A stretch of DNA of 64,000 bases from JAAFIW01 sp031414805 (GCA_031414805.1 JANOQJ010000059.1:42521-106520), one strand, 5' to 3'. Positions 7,984 through 16,939 are shown, counted from the stretch's first letter. Notes: a model not told the origin generated them from the sequence alone. Numbers and translations are program-made.

Positions 7984-9393
7984 TCAGCCTTTCAGTGTTT
8001 GTTCGAGGACGTGTAGTTGCTGGTTCAGCTCGGTGAGCTGCTGCCGTTCGCCTGAGATCTTGCGTACAGCATGCAGCACAGTGGTGTGATCGCGCCCACC
8101 AAACAGCTCACCAATTTCGGGCAGGCTCTTCTGGGTGAGTTCTTTGGCCAGGTACATGGCAATTTGACGCGGCCTGGCAATGCTGGCGGGGCGCTTTTTG
8201 CTGTACATGTCTGCTACTTTGATCTTGTAGTAGTCAGCGACGGTTTTCTGGATGTTCTCGACACTGATTTGCCGGTTCTGGATGGACAGCAGGTCGCGCA
8301 AGGCTTCTTTGGCCAGCGCAATGGAGACTTCTTTTTGGTTGAAGCGCGAATAAGCCAGGATTTTTCGCAAGGCACCTTCGAGTTCGCGTACGTTGGAGCG
8401 CACGTTTTTGGCGACGAAAAATGCCACTTCTTCCGGCATGTCAGCAGCTTCGGCGCGGGCTTTGTTGATCAGGATGGCAACCCGCATTTCCAGCTCGGGG
8501 GGCTCAATCGCAACGGTAAGGCCGGAGTCAAAACGTGAGACCAGGCGTTCGTGGATGTCTGCCAGGCCCTTGGGATAGGTGTCGCTGGTCATCACGATGT
8601 GTGATTTTTTAGCCAGCAAGGCCTCAAACGCATTGAAAAACTCTTCTTGTGTGCGGTCTTTGTTTGCAAAAAACTGCACGTCGTCGATCAACAGGAGGTC
8701 CAGCGAGTGGTAGCGTTCCTTGAACTCGTCGAAAGTTTTACGCTGGTAGGCCTTGACGACATCTGAGACAAATTGCTCTGCATGAATGTACAAAACCTTG
8801 GAGTTGGGTTTGTCTGCCAGCAGTTTGTTGCCTACCGCATGAATCAGATGGGTCTTTCCAAGCCCCACACCGCCATAAATAAACAAGGGGTTGTACAGGT
8901 GTCCTGGCGTGCTGGCGACATGCATGGCGGCGGCGCGTGCCATGCGGTTGGCTGTTCCTTCCACCAGCGTGTCGAAGCTCAGGGCAGTATTCAGCCGGTT
9001 CTTGAAGATGTTGGCGCTTGCCTCGTCGGGTTGCTTGATCCGCTCAATGTTGTCGCCTGGGACAAAGGCTGAGGGAATTTGTGGACGGATCAACATGTCC
9101 CGAGGAGTTAACACTAACTCCAACGCCACGGGTTGGCCGGACAGTTTCTCGAGAACGGATGAAAGGCGCGCCGCGTACTGGGTGCGCACCCAGTCCAGCT
9201 TGAAGCGGTTGCCTACATAAACGGTCACCTGGCTGAGGTCGTCCAGGACATTTGCGCTTAAGGGCCTGATCCAGGTGTTGAATTGCTGCTCGGGCAGTTC
9301 TTGGGCCAGTTGGTCAACGCAGGCCTGCCAAAGACTTTGCCCGATATCACCACCTGTGCCTGTACTTGCCTGGTTGTGGAATCTCTCACTCAT
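7984..9393 (-). CDS. dnaA: Chromosomal replication initiator protein DnaA
   Basis: The 469-residue AAA+ initiator binds DnaA boxes and opens oriC. Domain I begins LWQACVDQLAQELPEQQFNTWI. The Walker A motif GGVGLGKTHL lies near residue 175 and Walker B (LLLIDDVQFF) near 235. The C-terminal DNA-binding helix-turn-helix ends with the family signature GGRDHTTVLHAVRKI. The start codon at 9393 gives the usual N-terminus. It is first in the dnaA-dnaN-gyrB run and is divergent from rpmH. Confidence 0.98.
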   Translation of the reverse strand: MSERFHNQASTGTGGDIGQSLWQACVDQLAQELPEQQFNTWIRPLSANVLDDLSQVTVYVGNRFKLDWVRTQYAARLSSVLEKLSGQPVALELVLTPRDMLIRPQIPSAFVPGDNIERIKQPDEASANIFKNRLNTALSFDTLVEGTANRMARAAAMHVASTPGHLYNPLFIYGGVGLGKTHLIHAVGNKLLADKPNSKVLYIHAEQFVSDVVKAYQRKTFDEFKERYHSLDLLLIDDVQFFANKDRTQEEFFNAFEALLAKKSHIVMTSDTYPKGLADIHERLVSRFDSGLTVAIEPPELEMRVAILINKARAEAADMPEEVAFFVAKNVRSNVRELEGALRKILAYSRFNQKEVSIALAKEALRDLLSIQNRQISVENIQKTVADYYKIKVADMYSKKRPASIARPRQIAMYLAKELTQKSLPEIGELFGGRDHTTVLHAVRKISGERQQLTELNQQLHVLEQTLKG

Positions 9394-9601
9394 ACGATGC
9401 AGGCATTGTGGATATTCATATTTTTTTGGGCTCCCAAGTTTAACTTGTCAAAGCCTTATCCCCAAGTTGCAGTGTGTGGGTTTGTGAGGTTGATGTTCCA
9501 TTTTTTTCTGCATGGCAGCGGCCCTGGAAACGGTCAAAGTTGCCAAGGTCTGCAAAAGCAGGTGATAATCGCAGGCTTTTTGCCGAACTTAGAGAACCAT
9601 C
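9394..9601. promoter_or_regulatory. dnaA/rpmH divergent promoter region
   Basis: It holds near-consensus DnaA boxes TGTGGATAT at 9407-9415 and TTATCCCCA at 9456-9464. A plausible promoter for rpmH has TTGCCA at 9540-9545 and GATAAT at 9564-9569 with an 18-bp spacer. The boxes fit DnaA autoregulation or a secondary origin element. Confidence 0.5.
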
Positions 9602-9736
9602 ATGAAACGCACTTATCAGCCTTCCAAAATTCGCCGCGCCCGTACCCACGGCTTTTTGGCACGCATGAAGACGCGCGGCGGACAGGCCGTGATCAACGCG
9701 CGCCGTGCCAAAGGCCGCAAACGTCTGGCTGTTTAA
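9602..9736 (+). CDS. rpmH: 50S ribosomal protein L34
   Basis: The 44-residue, strongly basic product begins MKRTYQPSKIRRARTHGFLARM and ends GRKRLAV, the canonical L34 sequence and length. It is a component of the large ribosomal subunit. It begins the rpmH-rnpA-yidD-yidC-mnmE series on the plus strand, divergent from dnaA. Confidence 0.98.
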   Translation: MKRTYQPSKIRRARTHGFLARMKTRGGQAVINARRAKGRKRLAV

Positions 9737-9841
9737 GCCTGGCTGTTCAAGCTTGGCAGTTCAAGTCACTTGGCGGTTCTCGGTGACCGCGCTTCCAGGC
9801 AAGTGCCGCGTTAACCGCTTATCTCCTTTACCGGTTCCCTT

Positions 9842-10249
9842 GTGCAGCGGCTCGCGACACGCGCGCAGTTCCAAGCTGTGCTAGCCGGAAAAACCATCGC
9901 GCGTAGCCCACATTTTGCGTTGCACCAGCTCGTTGATGGTCTGAATCCCGCATCCTCGACCGAATCACTGTTTCCCGTTCAAGACATCTGGATCGGTGCC
10001 ATGGTGCCCAAGCGCTGGGCCAAGCGGGCGGTGACCCGCAATGCGATCAAGCGGCAGGTCTACACCATCAGCCGAGAACGCCATCAGGAATTTCCACCAA
10101 CGGCGCATTTAGTTCGCTTGCGAAGTGGCTTCAACAAGACGCTTTTCGTCAGTGGTTCGTCTGCGGCTTTGAAGCAGGCGGTACGTACCGAGTTGAATGA
10201 GCTGCTGAATCAGCTGTCAAACAGCGCTTTGATCAGGACACGTGCATGA
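9842..10249 (+). CDS. rnpA: Ribonuclease P protein component
   Basis: The 135-residue basic protein is the RNase P protein subunit for tRNA 5'-end maturation. The signature KRWAKRAVTRNAIKRQV contains the RNR-type motif of the family. Start is GTG at 9842 (VQRLATRAQF), which lines up with the usual RnpA N-terminus. Its stop overlaps the ATG of yidD, and rpmH lies upstream, both as expected. Confidence 0.95.
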   Translation: MQRLATRAQFQAVLAGKTIARSPHFALHQLVDGLNPASSTESLFPVQDIWIGAMVPKRWAKRAVTRNAIKRQVYTISRERHQEFPPTAHLVRLRSGFNKTLFVSGSSAALKQAVRTELNELLNQLSNSALIRTRA

Positions 10250-10536
10250 ACTCGAATCCCTCTTGGGCTGCCAGGTGTCTGATGGGCGTGGTAAAGGCTT
10301 ACCGGTTGCTGCTCAGCCCCTGGTTGGGATCAGCCTGCAGGTTTGAGCCGACCTGCTCGGTTTATTCCCTGGGCGCGCTCCAGGCACATGGCGCCGCGGC
10401 GGGGAGCTACCTTACACTCGCACGGCTCGTTCGTTGCCACCCCTGGTGCGCTGGCGGACACGATCCGGTACCGGCGGAAAAACCCCGGTTTTTCTCCCGG
10501 CTTATCGATACTCAATCTTCAAAGAAGTCTTCATGA
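10246..10536 (+). CDS. yidD: Membrane protein insertion efficiency factor YidD
   Basis: The 96-residue protein carries the YidD core: AYRLLLSPWLG, then CRFEPTCSVYSLGALQAHG and a terminal HPWCAGGHDPVP. It is a small amphipathic membrane-associated protein thought to help the YidC/Sec insertion route. It overlaps rnpA upstream (ATGA at 10246) and yidC downstream (ATG 10533 inside its stop), implying translational coupling. Confidence 0.95.
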   Translation: MNSNPSWAARCLMGVVKAYRLLLSPWLGSACRFEPTCSVYSLGALQAHGAAAGSYLTLARLVRCHPWCAGGHDPVPAEKPRFFSRLIDTQSSKKSS

Positions 10537-12248
10537 ACGACATTCGTCGCACGATTTTGTGGGTGATTTTTGGCTTTTCCATGGTGTTGCTGTGGGACCA
10601 ATGGCAGGTGCACAACGGGAACAAGGCGACCTTTTTCCCGTCGCCTGCAAAAACGACGACCAGCGTTGGGCCCAGCTCGACAGGCACGTCCAGCGTCCCT
10701 GCAGCTTTGCCGAGCGCTCCTAACTCAGTAGCTGCTGGAGCAGTCCCATCGGCCACGAACGGCCAATCAGCCACTCAACTGCCGCCGACGGCAGCGCCGC
10801 AGGCCAGCTCCAAGCGGGTGGTGGTAACGACCGATGTGCTGCGGCTGACGCTTGACACAGAAGGTGGTTCGGTCGTGCGCAGTGAGTTTGTCAAACACAC
10901 TGACATGGCTAGCAAAACCCAGAGCTTTGTGTTGCTGGATGAGAGTGCCAACCGCTTTTATGTGGCCCAAACCGGCCTGATCGGCGGTAATTTCCCCACC
11001 CACAAAACGGCCATGTCGGTCAGCGAACAGCTTCAGTTGGCCGATGGCAGCAATGAACTGGTGGTGCGCTTTGAATCGCCTGATGTGGGCGGCGTCAAAC
11101 TGGTAAAAACGTACACGTTACGCCGGGGTGCTTACGACATTGCCGTGAAGCACGAAGTCATTAACAACGGCACCGTGGCGGTGTCACCGCAGCTGTATCT
11201 GCAACTGGTTCGGGATGGCAACAAACCGCCGGGCGAATCGTCGTTCTATTCCACGTTCACTGGCCCGGCTGTGTACACCGAGGCCAAGAGATTCCAGAAG
11301 GTCGAATTCAGCGATATCGAAAAGAACAAAGCGGACTTTGAAAAACAGGCCAGCAATGGCTATGTTTCGGTCGTGCAGCACTACTTTGCCACCGCCTGGT
11401 TGCTGGCAGACGGTGTCGCGCGCGACCTGTTCATGCGCAAGGTGGATACCAATATGTATGCGGCGGGCATGATTACATCGCTGGGCACCTTGGAGCCCAA
11501 GGCCAGCAAGGCACTGGAAGCCAAACTCTTTGTTGGGCCGCAAGAAGAAAAGATGCTGGAAACCCTGGCCCCTGGTCTTGAGCTGGTCAAAGATTACGGT
11601 TGGCTGACTATTTTGGCCAAGCCTTTGTACTGGTTGCTCGCGCAGATTCAGGCGGTTCTTGCCAATTGGGGTTGGTCCATCATGGCCTTGGTGCTGCTGA
11701 TCAAGATTGCGTTTTACTGGCTGAATGCCAAGGCTTACGCCAGCATGGCCAAGATGAAAGCGGTCAACCCGAAGGTCATGGAAATGCGCGAACGCTTGAA
11801 GGACAAGCCCCAGGAAATGCAACAGGAAATGATGCGGATCTACCGCGACGAGAAGGTCAACCCACTGGGTGGCTGCCTGCCGATGCTGGTGCAAATTCCA
11901 GTGTTCATCGCTTTGTACTGGGTGCTGCTGTCCAGCGTGGAAATGCGCAACGCGCCCTGGATTTTGTGGATCAATGACCTGTCGTCGCCCGACCCGTACT
12001 TTGTGTTGCCGTTGATCATGACGCTGACCACGGTGGTTCAGACCGCATTGAACCCGACGCCGCCGGATCCTTTGCAGGCCAAGATGATGTGGTTCATGCC
12101 GCTGGCGTTTTCGGTGATGTTTTTCTTTTTCCCGGCGGGTCTGGTGCTGTACTGGATTACCAACAACGTGTTGTCGATTGCGCAGCAGTGGATGATTAAC
12201 ACCCGCCTGGGTGTGCCGCCCGAGTTCAACCTGCCCAAGTTCAGTTAA
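10533..12248 (+). CDS. yidC: Membrane protein insertase YidC
   Basis: The 571-residue inner-membrane insertase starts at ATG 10533 (MNDIRRTILWVIFG), with a first membrane segment at about residues 6-22. A large periplasmic domain follows, preceded by a Ser/Thr/Ala/Pro-rich linker (about 35-100). The conserved C-terminal membrane region includes KPLYWLLAQIQ, NPLGGCLPMLVQIPVFIALYW and FFPAGLVLYWITNN. Length and architecture match Gram-negative YidC. It acts with or without SecYEG to insert membrane proteins. Confidence 0.97.
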   Translation: MNDIRRTILWVIFGFSMVLLWDQWQVHNGNKATFFPSPAKTTTSVGPSSTGTSSVPAALPSAPNSVAAGAVPSATNGQSATQLPPTAAPQASSKRVVVTTDVLRLTLDTEGGSVVRSEFVKHTDMASKTQSFVLLDESANRFYVAQTGLIGGNFPTHKTAMSVSEQLQLADGSNELVVRFESPDVGGVKLVKTYTLRRGAYDIAVKHEVINNGTVAVSPQLYLQLVRDGNKPPGESSFYSTFTGPAVYTEAKRFQKVEFSDIEKNKADFEKQASNGYVSVVQHYFATAWLLADGVARDLFMRKVDTNMYAAGMITSLGTLEPKASKALEAKLFVGPQEEKMLETLAPGLELVKDYGWLTILAKPLYWLLAQIQAVLANWGWSIMALVLLIKIAFYWLNAKAYASMAKMKAVNPKVMEMRERLKDKPQEMQQEMMRIYRDEKVNPLGGCLPMLVQIPVFIALYWVLLSSVEMRNAPWILWINDLSSPDPYFVLPLIMTLTTVVQTALNPTPPDPLQAKMMWFMPLAFSVMFFFFPAGLVLYWITNNVLSIAQQWMINTRLGVPPEFNLPKFS

Positions 12249-12261
12249 GCGACCTTCGGTC

Positions 12262-13632
12262 ATGGTGCGCGAGCCCATCGCTGCCATTGCCACCGCAGCA
12301 GGGCGCGGTGCGGTGGGCATCGTGCGGATCTCGGGTCCGGATGTGTCGCAGGTCATAGCGGCCGTGTGCGGGCGCAGTCTGCAACCGCGGCACGCAACGT
12401 ACCTGCCTTTCCTGGCCGCTGATGGCGGTGTCATCGATCAGGGCTTGGCCCTTTACTTTCCCGCGCCACACTCTTACACCGGTGAACACGTGCTGGAGTT
12501 GCAAGGGCATGGTGGCCCGGTGGTCATGCAATTGTTGCTGGCGCGCTGCCTGCAAGCTGGGGCTGGTCTGGGCTTGCGCCTGGCGCGACCCGGGGAGTTC
12601 AGCGAGCGAGCGTTTTTGAACGACAAGCTGGATCTGGCACAGGCCGAGGCCGTGGCTGACTTGATCAATGCCAGCACGGAAGCCGCTGCGCGGGCCGCCA
12701 GCCGCTCGCTGGTGGGTGAGTTCTCACGCGAGGTCACGCAGCTAGGGCAAGCGCTGCTGCACCTGCGGGTGTTCGTCGAGGCAACGCTGGATTTTCCTGA
12801 GGAAGAAATTGACCGTTTGAGCTTGTTGGATATGCTCAAGCAGCTATCGAACACAGAGCAAAAACTCGAGCAGTTGATGGGCCGTGCGCGGCAAGGGGCC
12901 CTGTTGCAAGAGGGTCTGACGGTGGTGATTGCCGGACAGCCCAACGCTGGAAAAAGCTCTTTGTTGAATGCGCTGGCAGGCGCCGAGCTGGCGATCGTGA
13001 CGCCGATTGCAGGCACCACGCGCGACAAGGTGCAGCAGACGATTCAGATTGAAGGCGTGCCCATTCGTGTGGTGGACACCGCTGGACTTCGCGACAGCGT
13101 GGACACGGTCGAGCAGATCGGTGTGGCCAGGGCGTGGCAGGAAATTGAGTCTGCGGACGCGGTGTTGTTCCTGCATGACCTCACACGCGCGGACTTGGCG
13201 GCGTATCAGCAGTCCGATGCGGCGATTCGGGCGCGTTTGGGCGAATTGGCTGTGGGCGTGCCGGTGGTGGATGTCTGGAACAAGGCAGATTTGGCAACGG
13301 CTGCATTTGTGACGGAGCCCGGCGCTGTTGTTCTATCCGCTAAGACCGCGCAAGGGCTTGATTCACTCCGGCAGCGCCTGCTGACGCTGGCGGGCTGGCA
13401 GACGGTAGCAGAGGGTAATTTCAGTGCCCGCCAGCGCCACGTGCAGGCCCTGCGAATGACGGCTGAGCATGTGTTGCGTGCCCAGCAGCTTTTGGCGGCG
13501 CAAGCCCCGGCACTGGATTTGCTAGCTGAAGAGCTTCGCCTGTCCCATCGGGCGTTGGGCGAGATCACCGGTGGGCTGAGTGCTGATGATCTACTGGGAG
13601 CCATCTTCACGCAGTTTTGTATCGGTAAGTAA
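12262..13632 (+). CDS. mnmE: tRNA uridine-5-carboxymethylaminomethyl GTPase MnmE
   Basis: The 456-residue GTPase works with MnmG to modify U34 of certain tRNAs. The start at ATG 12262 gives MVREPIAAIATAAGRGAVGIVRISG. The G1 motif is GQPNAGKSSLLN, followed by TPIAGTTRD, DTAGLRD, and NKAD. It ends in the FCIGK motif with the conserved C-terminal cysteine. The stretch at 12820-12847 (LSLLDMLKQLSN), in a variable helix after EEEID, closely resembles the dispersed repeat of this genome. Its usual partner mnmG lies 4 kb downstream, separated by accessory genes. Confidence 0.97.
   Translation: MVREPIAAIATAAGRGAVGIVRISGPDVSQVIAAVCGRSLQPRHATYLPFLAADGGVIDQGLALYFPAPHSYTGEHVLELQGHGGPVVMQLLLARCLQAGAGLGLRLARPGEFSERAFLNDKLDLAQAEAVADLINASTEAAARAASRSLVGEFSREVTQLGQALLHLRVFVEATLDFPEEEIDRLSLLDMLKQLSNTEQKLEQLMGRARQGALLQEGLTVVIAGQPNAGKSSLLNALAGAELAIVTPIAGTTRDKVQQTIQIEGVPIRVVDTAGLRDSVDTVEQIGVARAWQEIESADAVLFLHDLTRADLAAYQQSDAAIRARLGELAVGVPVVDVWNKADLATAAFVTEPGAVVLSAKTAQGLDSLRQRLLTLAGWQTVAEGNFSARQRHVQALRMTAEHVLRAQQLLAAQAPALDLLAEELRLSHRALGEITGGLSADDLLGAIFTQFCIGK
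12820..12847 (-). repeat. Repeat-like segment inside mnmE
   Basis: The 3' 15 bases, TGCTCAAGCAGCTAT, match the family core exactly, and the preceding bases align with two small gaps. It lies in a variable region of the GTPase. It may be an old copy or chance. Confidence 0.4.
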
Positions 13633-13828
13633 TTCGTTGGTTTTATTTCCCCCCTTGGTAACTCGGGCGTAACAAAACCAAATTGTTCACAATTCCATGT
13701 ATCTTGTAGGGGTTCAAGGCTAAAGATCGGCATTGCCGAGGAGCCGTTTTGACGGCTAACGCTCTTAAACTGTTGGTATCTGTGGCAACTGTCGCGTGTA
13801 GGACACGCGGATTCGACGAAAGCGAACC

Positions 13829-14770
13829 ATGTCTTTTCTGTCTTGGCTATTCCCTGTCAAACCACAACGTGTGCGCCAGTCCATCCCTGAAAGCTCCGGG
13901 CTGTCACGTGCTGAGGCCACCCGGCCTGTTTCGTCGGATAAAAACAGCCCCGCTGCACCGCCCGGAAGCTCTGGTAACGCGCAGGCCGCCAACCGCAAAA
14001 ACGAGCGTATGGCGCGCCGGGAGATGCTCTACAACGTGGTGCGGGAGTCGATGGTGCGCGCGGGCGTGTTGTCTGCCAGTTACAAATTCAAGGTGTTGTC
14101 GCTGGATGCGCGGGGTCGACAGTTCCTGGTCATGATGGATTTGGCGCGCGAGTTTGGTGGGCAGACAGAAGGATTGGCTGAAATTGAGGCCTTAATTGCG
14201 CAGAGCGCCAAGGCCAGATATGACATTTTGGTCAGTGCTGTGTACTGGCGTGTGAACGAACATGTCGCTGTGGGCCAGCTGCGCAGCCAGACGCCTGCTG
14301 TACGTATCTCTTCACCCGTTCCCCTGGACTCCAGCCCCTTGCCGTTGGAGACTGCGCCCGGGGCTTTGGAGGTTGCTGCGTCTGTGGACGCGACGGTTGC
14401 GCTGGGAACGCGGTCCCCCGCGGTTGCCGCAGCGATTGCCGCCGCGGTTGCCAGCGCACCCGTCAGCGCACCCGTCAGCGCAGCCCCGGCAGTAGATCCA
14501 CAACGCTCCCCGCCCCGGTTTCAGCCGATTGAGGCTGACGAAGTTGCTGCGTTCAAGAAAGCGCTGGCGGCGGGGGTCACCGCACCAGCAAAAGTTGCAG
14601 CGGCTGCTGTGGCAGCAACGGCAGCGGCGTCGGTTGTGGGCTTGGCAGCGGCGCGCACCAGCGGACCGCGCAACATCACGTTGCTGACGGGCTATGAGGA
14701 AACCGAAATGCCCGATCCCGACATGCCCATGCCCGCTTTGAGTGGCACGCAGTACGGCGATTTGATGTAA
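13829..14770 (+). CDS. Conserved-looking hypothetical protein, Ala-rich C-terminal half
   Basis: The 313-residue product starts MSFLSWLFPVKPQ. The middle part (about residues 65-150, RREMLYNVVRESMVRAGVLSAS to VYWRVNEHVAVGQ) has normal composition and looks like a small folded domain. The remainder is low-complexity Ala/Pro/Val/Ser. No catalytic motif or signal peptide is evident; the N-terminus is only weakly hydrophobic. I do not recognise a family with known function. It is the first gene of the block separating mnmE from mnmG. The 196 bp before it (13633-13828) show no gene. Confidence 0.65.
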   Translation: MSFLSWLFPVKPQRVRQSIPESSGLSRAEATRPVSSDKNSPAAPPGSSGNAQAANRKNERMARREMLYNVVRESMVRAGVLSASYKFKVLSLDARGRQFLVMMDLAREFGGQTEGLAEIEALIAQSAKARYDILVSAVYWRVNEHVAVGQLRSQTPAVRISSPVPLDSSPLPLETAPGALEVAASVDATVALGTRSPAVAAAIAAAVASAPVSAPVSAAPAVDPQRSPPRFQPIEADEVAAFKKALAAGVTAPAKVAAAAVAATAAASVVGLAAARTSGPRNITLLTGYEETEMPDPDMPMPALSGTQYGDLM

Positions 14771-14892
14771 GGCAGTAGCGGGGCCAGGGACCCGCGATCC
14801 CGAGCCGCCTTGCCCCTCAGCGGGGTTTGTTGGGCTGATGCACCCGTAGACTCACTTGCTATTTTCCGCACACAGATTGCCAAGAGGAGGCC

Positions 14893-15342
14893 ATGAACGT
14901 ACAGCAGCTAGTCGACGCGATCGCCGCCTTTGATGCGCATGATGCTTTGCAATCCAACCTCACCCTGGATGACTGGAAGCTGCTGGCACCCTATCTGTCG
15001 GTGCGTTTTTTAAAGCCAGGCGATGTGCTGATGCAGCGTGGCGACGCAGACCGGGAGCTGTACATCCTGGCTGAGGGGGAGCTGCAGGTCACGGTCGACA
15101 GCACGGTGCTGGCCAGCTTGAAGCCCGGCACCGTGGTGGGTGAGGGCACGTTTTTCTCGGGTCAGCCGCGCAGTGCGAATGTGTTGGCTTCCAAGGCCGG
15201 TGTGGCTTGGGCCTTGACCTGGGAGAAGTTTGAGGCGATGTCGCTCAAGCAACCCCGCTTGTCTTTGCAACTGGTTAAAGGGCTGGCCGCTGTGCTGGCG
15301 GTGCGCATGCGCGAGGCTTTGCTGGTGGGCGAGTTCACTTGA
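14893..15342 (+). CDS. Cyclic nucleotide-binding domain protein
   Basis: The 149-residue protein consists almost only of a cNMP-binding (CAP_ED) fold: FLKPGDVLMQRGDADRELYILAEGELQVTV, then LKPGTVVGEGTFFSGQPRSANVLASKAG. There is no C-terminal helix-turn-helix, so it is not a typical Crp/Fnr regulator. An AAGAGGAGG ribosome binding site lies at 14882-14890. It may be a stand-alone regulatory subunit; ligand and partner are unknown. A dispersed repeat follows within 20 bp. Confidence 0.85.
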   Translation: MNVQQLVDAIAAFDAHDALQSNLTLDDWKLLAPYLSVRFLKPGDVLMQRGDADRELYILAEGELQVTVDSTVLASLKPGTVVGEGTFFSGQPRSANVLASKAGVAWALTWEKFEAMSLKQPRLSLQLVKGLAAVLAVRMREALLVGEFT

Positions 15343-15355
15343 TCGCCATTTAATT

Positions 15356-15399
15356 TGCTATTGAATTAATAGCTGCTTGAGCAATAAAAATCAGGGCGG
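15356..15399 (+). repeat. Dispersed ATAGCTGCTTGAGCA repeat, copy 2
   Basis: Full unit with the upstream GCTAT...ATAGC dyad, the core and a GGGCGG end, between the convergent cNMP-binding and aldolase genes. Confidence 0.85.
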
Positions 15400-15437
15400 G
15401 TGGCACTTTTAGTGCCTAAATTCGGCTTTGTATGGGC

Positions 15438-16205
15438 TCAAGTCTTGTAGCCGACATCCAGCCGGTCTGCCAGACGGATCAACGAAGGCCACACAAACGC
15501 GCCACCCAGACCACCGGTTTGCACCTTCATGGCCTGCGCTACGCCGCTGACGATTTGCGGATTGACGTTGATCAACGCGCCGCCGGCTTGGGCGTCGATT
15601 TGTATGCGGCAGGTGTTCTCGAAGGTGTACATCGACAAAAAAGCGTCGGCAATGCTTTTGCCCACCGTCAACAGGCCGTGGTTTCGCAGCATGAGAAAGT
15701 TGGCGGAGCCCAGATCCGCTTGTAGCCGTGGCTTTTCATCGTCTCGAAACGCCACGCCTTCGTAGTCGTGGTAGGCCAGACTGGCCATCACAAAAGTGCT
15801 TTGCTGGCTGATCGGCAAAACGCCGCCCACTTGTGCGCTGACCGCCACGCCCGCGCGGGTGTGCACATGCAGCACGCACTGCGCGTCGGCCCGGGCCTCG
15901 TGCACGGCGCTGTGAATCACGAAGCCGGCCGGGTTCACGGGGAAGGGCGAGTCGTGCAGCTTGTTGCATTGCATGTCGACCTTGACCAGGCTGGACGCCG
16001 TGATCTCGTCAAACATCAGGCCATACGGGTTGATCAGAAACTGGTGTTCCGGTCCGCTGACAACTTGCGGCAGTTTGGCGCTGATGTGGGTGAACACCAG
16101 ATCGCTCCAGCCGTAGTGCGCCACCAGGCGGTAGCAGGCTGCCAGGTCTACGCGCAGTTGCCATTCTTCGGCGCTGACCACTTCTTTGAGGGAGGGAATG
16201 TGCAT
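15438..16205 (-). CDS. Class II aldolase/adducin family protein
   Basis: The 255-residue product starts at the ATG at 16205 (MHIPSLKEVVSAEEW), preceded on the minus strand by an AGGAG site. The class II aldolase zinc ligands are visible: HSAVHEARADAQCVLHVHTRAG supplies a glutamate and the HxH pair, and the third histidine is in LMLRNHGLLT. FTHISAKLP is the substrate-phosphate loop. Family members cleave sugar phosphates such as fuculose- or ribulose-phosphate, or have other roles. The substrate here is unknown. Confidence 0.9.
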   Translation of the reverse strand: MHIPSLKEVVSAEEWQLRVDLAACYRLVAHYGWSDLVFTHISAKLPQVVSGPEHQFLINPYGLMFDEITASSLVKVDMQCNKLHDSPFPVNPAGFVIHSAVHEARADAQCVLHVHTRAGVAVSAQVGGVLPISQQSTFVMASLAYHDYEGVAFRDDEKPRLQADLGSANFLMLRNHGLLTVGKSIADAFLSMYTFENTCRIQIDAQAGGALINVNPQIVSGVAQAMKVQTGGLGGAFVWPSLIRLADRLDVGYKT

Positions 16206-16220
16206 AACGTATCTCCTGTT

Positions 16221-16264
16221 TGCTATCAAATCAATAGCTGTTTGAGCAGTATCTACAAGGGCGG
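16221..16264 (+). repeat. Dispersed ATAGCTGCTTGAGCA repeat, copy 3
   Basis: Full unit in the spacer between the aldolase start and the FMN reductase stop. It carries one core change (CTGTTTGAGCA) and a GGGCGG end. Confidence 0.85.
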
Positions 16265-16280
16265 GTGGCTGATTTGATGC

Positions 16281-16874
16281 TTAAGTCGCTGTGAGGGGCA
16301 TATTGAGGCGCTGGGCGGCATCCAAAACCTGCGTGACGACTGCCTGAACGCTTTGACGGTGTACCTCAGAAACCAGCGTACCGTCTGCCGCAAAGGCGTC
16401 ACCGGCGCGGCCCAGCGCAAAGGCTTGTGGTGCCACCCAGCAGTGCAGGTTCAGCAGCAGCGGTGCCAGATGGCTTTGTGAGCGCAGGCCGCCCAACGCG
16501 CCTGGCGATGCGCTAAGCATGCCCACGACCTTGCCGCGAAACGGCTTGAAGCCATCGGCCCACGCGGGGTCGGCTTTGACCGGGCTGGAGCACCAGTCGA
16601 TGGTGTTTTTCAGCAGCGCGGTGTAGCTGCCGTTGTACTCGGGCGAACAGATCAACCAGGCCGGGTGATCGTGCATCAGCGCTTTCAGGCGGATCACGTC
16701 GGGCGGTGTGCCCTGTTTTTCGTCGTCGGCGTTGTACATCGGGATGTTGAAGTCCGCCAGTTCAATGTGGGTGACTTGCGCGCCACTGGCGGTGGCAAGG
16801 GCAGCGGCGGCGCGGGCCAGTTGGCGGTTGAAGGATTGTTGGCGGGTGCTGCCCGCGAAGATGAGGAGTTTCAT
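16281..16874 (-). CDS. NADPH-dependent FMN reductase family protein
   Basis: The 197-residue flavodoxin-like protein starts at ATG 16874 (MKLLIFAGSTRQQSFNRQ). The GSTR..S.N phosphate-binding loop and the SPEYNGSYTALLKNTIDWCS motif are typical of the NADPH-dependent FMN reductase (ChrR/ArsH-like) family. Such enzymes reduce flavin, quinones or metal oxyanions. It is divergent from the adjacent toxin-antitoxin pair. The physiological substrate cannot be told from sequence. Confidence 0.9.
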   Translation of the reverse strand: MKLLIFAGSTRQQSFNRQLARAAAALATASGAQVTHIELADFNIPMYNADDEKQGTPPDVIRLKALMHDHPAWLICSPEYNGSYTALLKNTIDWCSSPVKADPAWADGFKPFRGKVVGMLSASPGALGGLRSQSHLAPLLLNLHCWVAPQAFALGRAGDAFAADGTLVSEVHRQSVQAVVTQVLDAAQRLNMPLTAT

Positions 16875-16910
16875 GGGCGGGATTTCAGCATATCCAACGC
16901 AGCGGGCTAA

Positions 16911-16938
16911 AATGTACAAAATACCCACTTTGTACAAA
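16911..16938 (+). promoter_or_regulatory. Paired TGTACA operator of the Phd/PIN locus
   Basis: A perfect palindrome TTTGTACAAA (16929-16938) and a near copy AATGTACAAA (16911-16920) lie 18 bp apart just before the antitoxin ATG at 16940. TAAAAT at 16908-16913 could be the -10. The arrangement suits autorepression by the antitoxin-toxin complex. No Shine-Dalgarno is visible. Confidence 0.55.
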
Positions 16939-16939
16939 T

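Noticed and set aside
14813..14828. CCCC-TCAGC-GGGG followed by TTT as a terminator after the 13829 gene
   Set aside because: Only a four-pair stem with a weak T-run; not enough to call.
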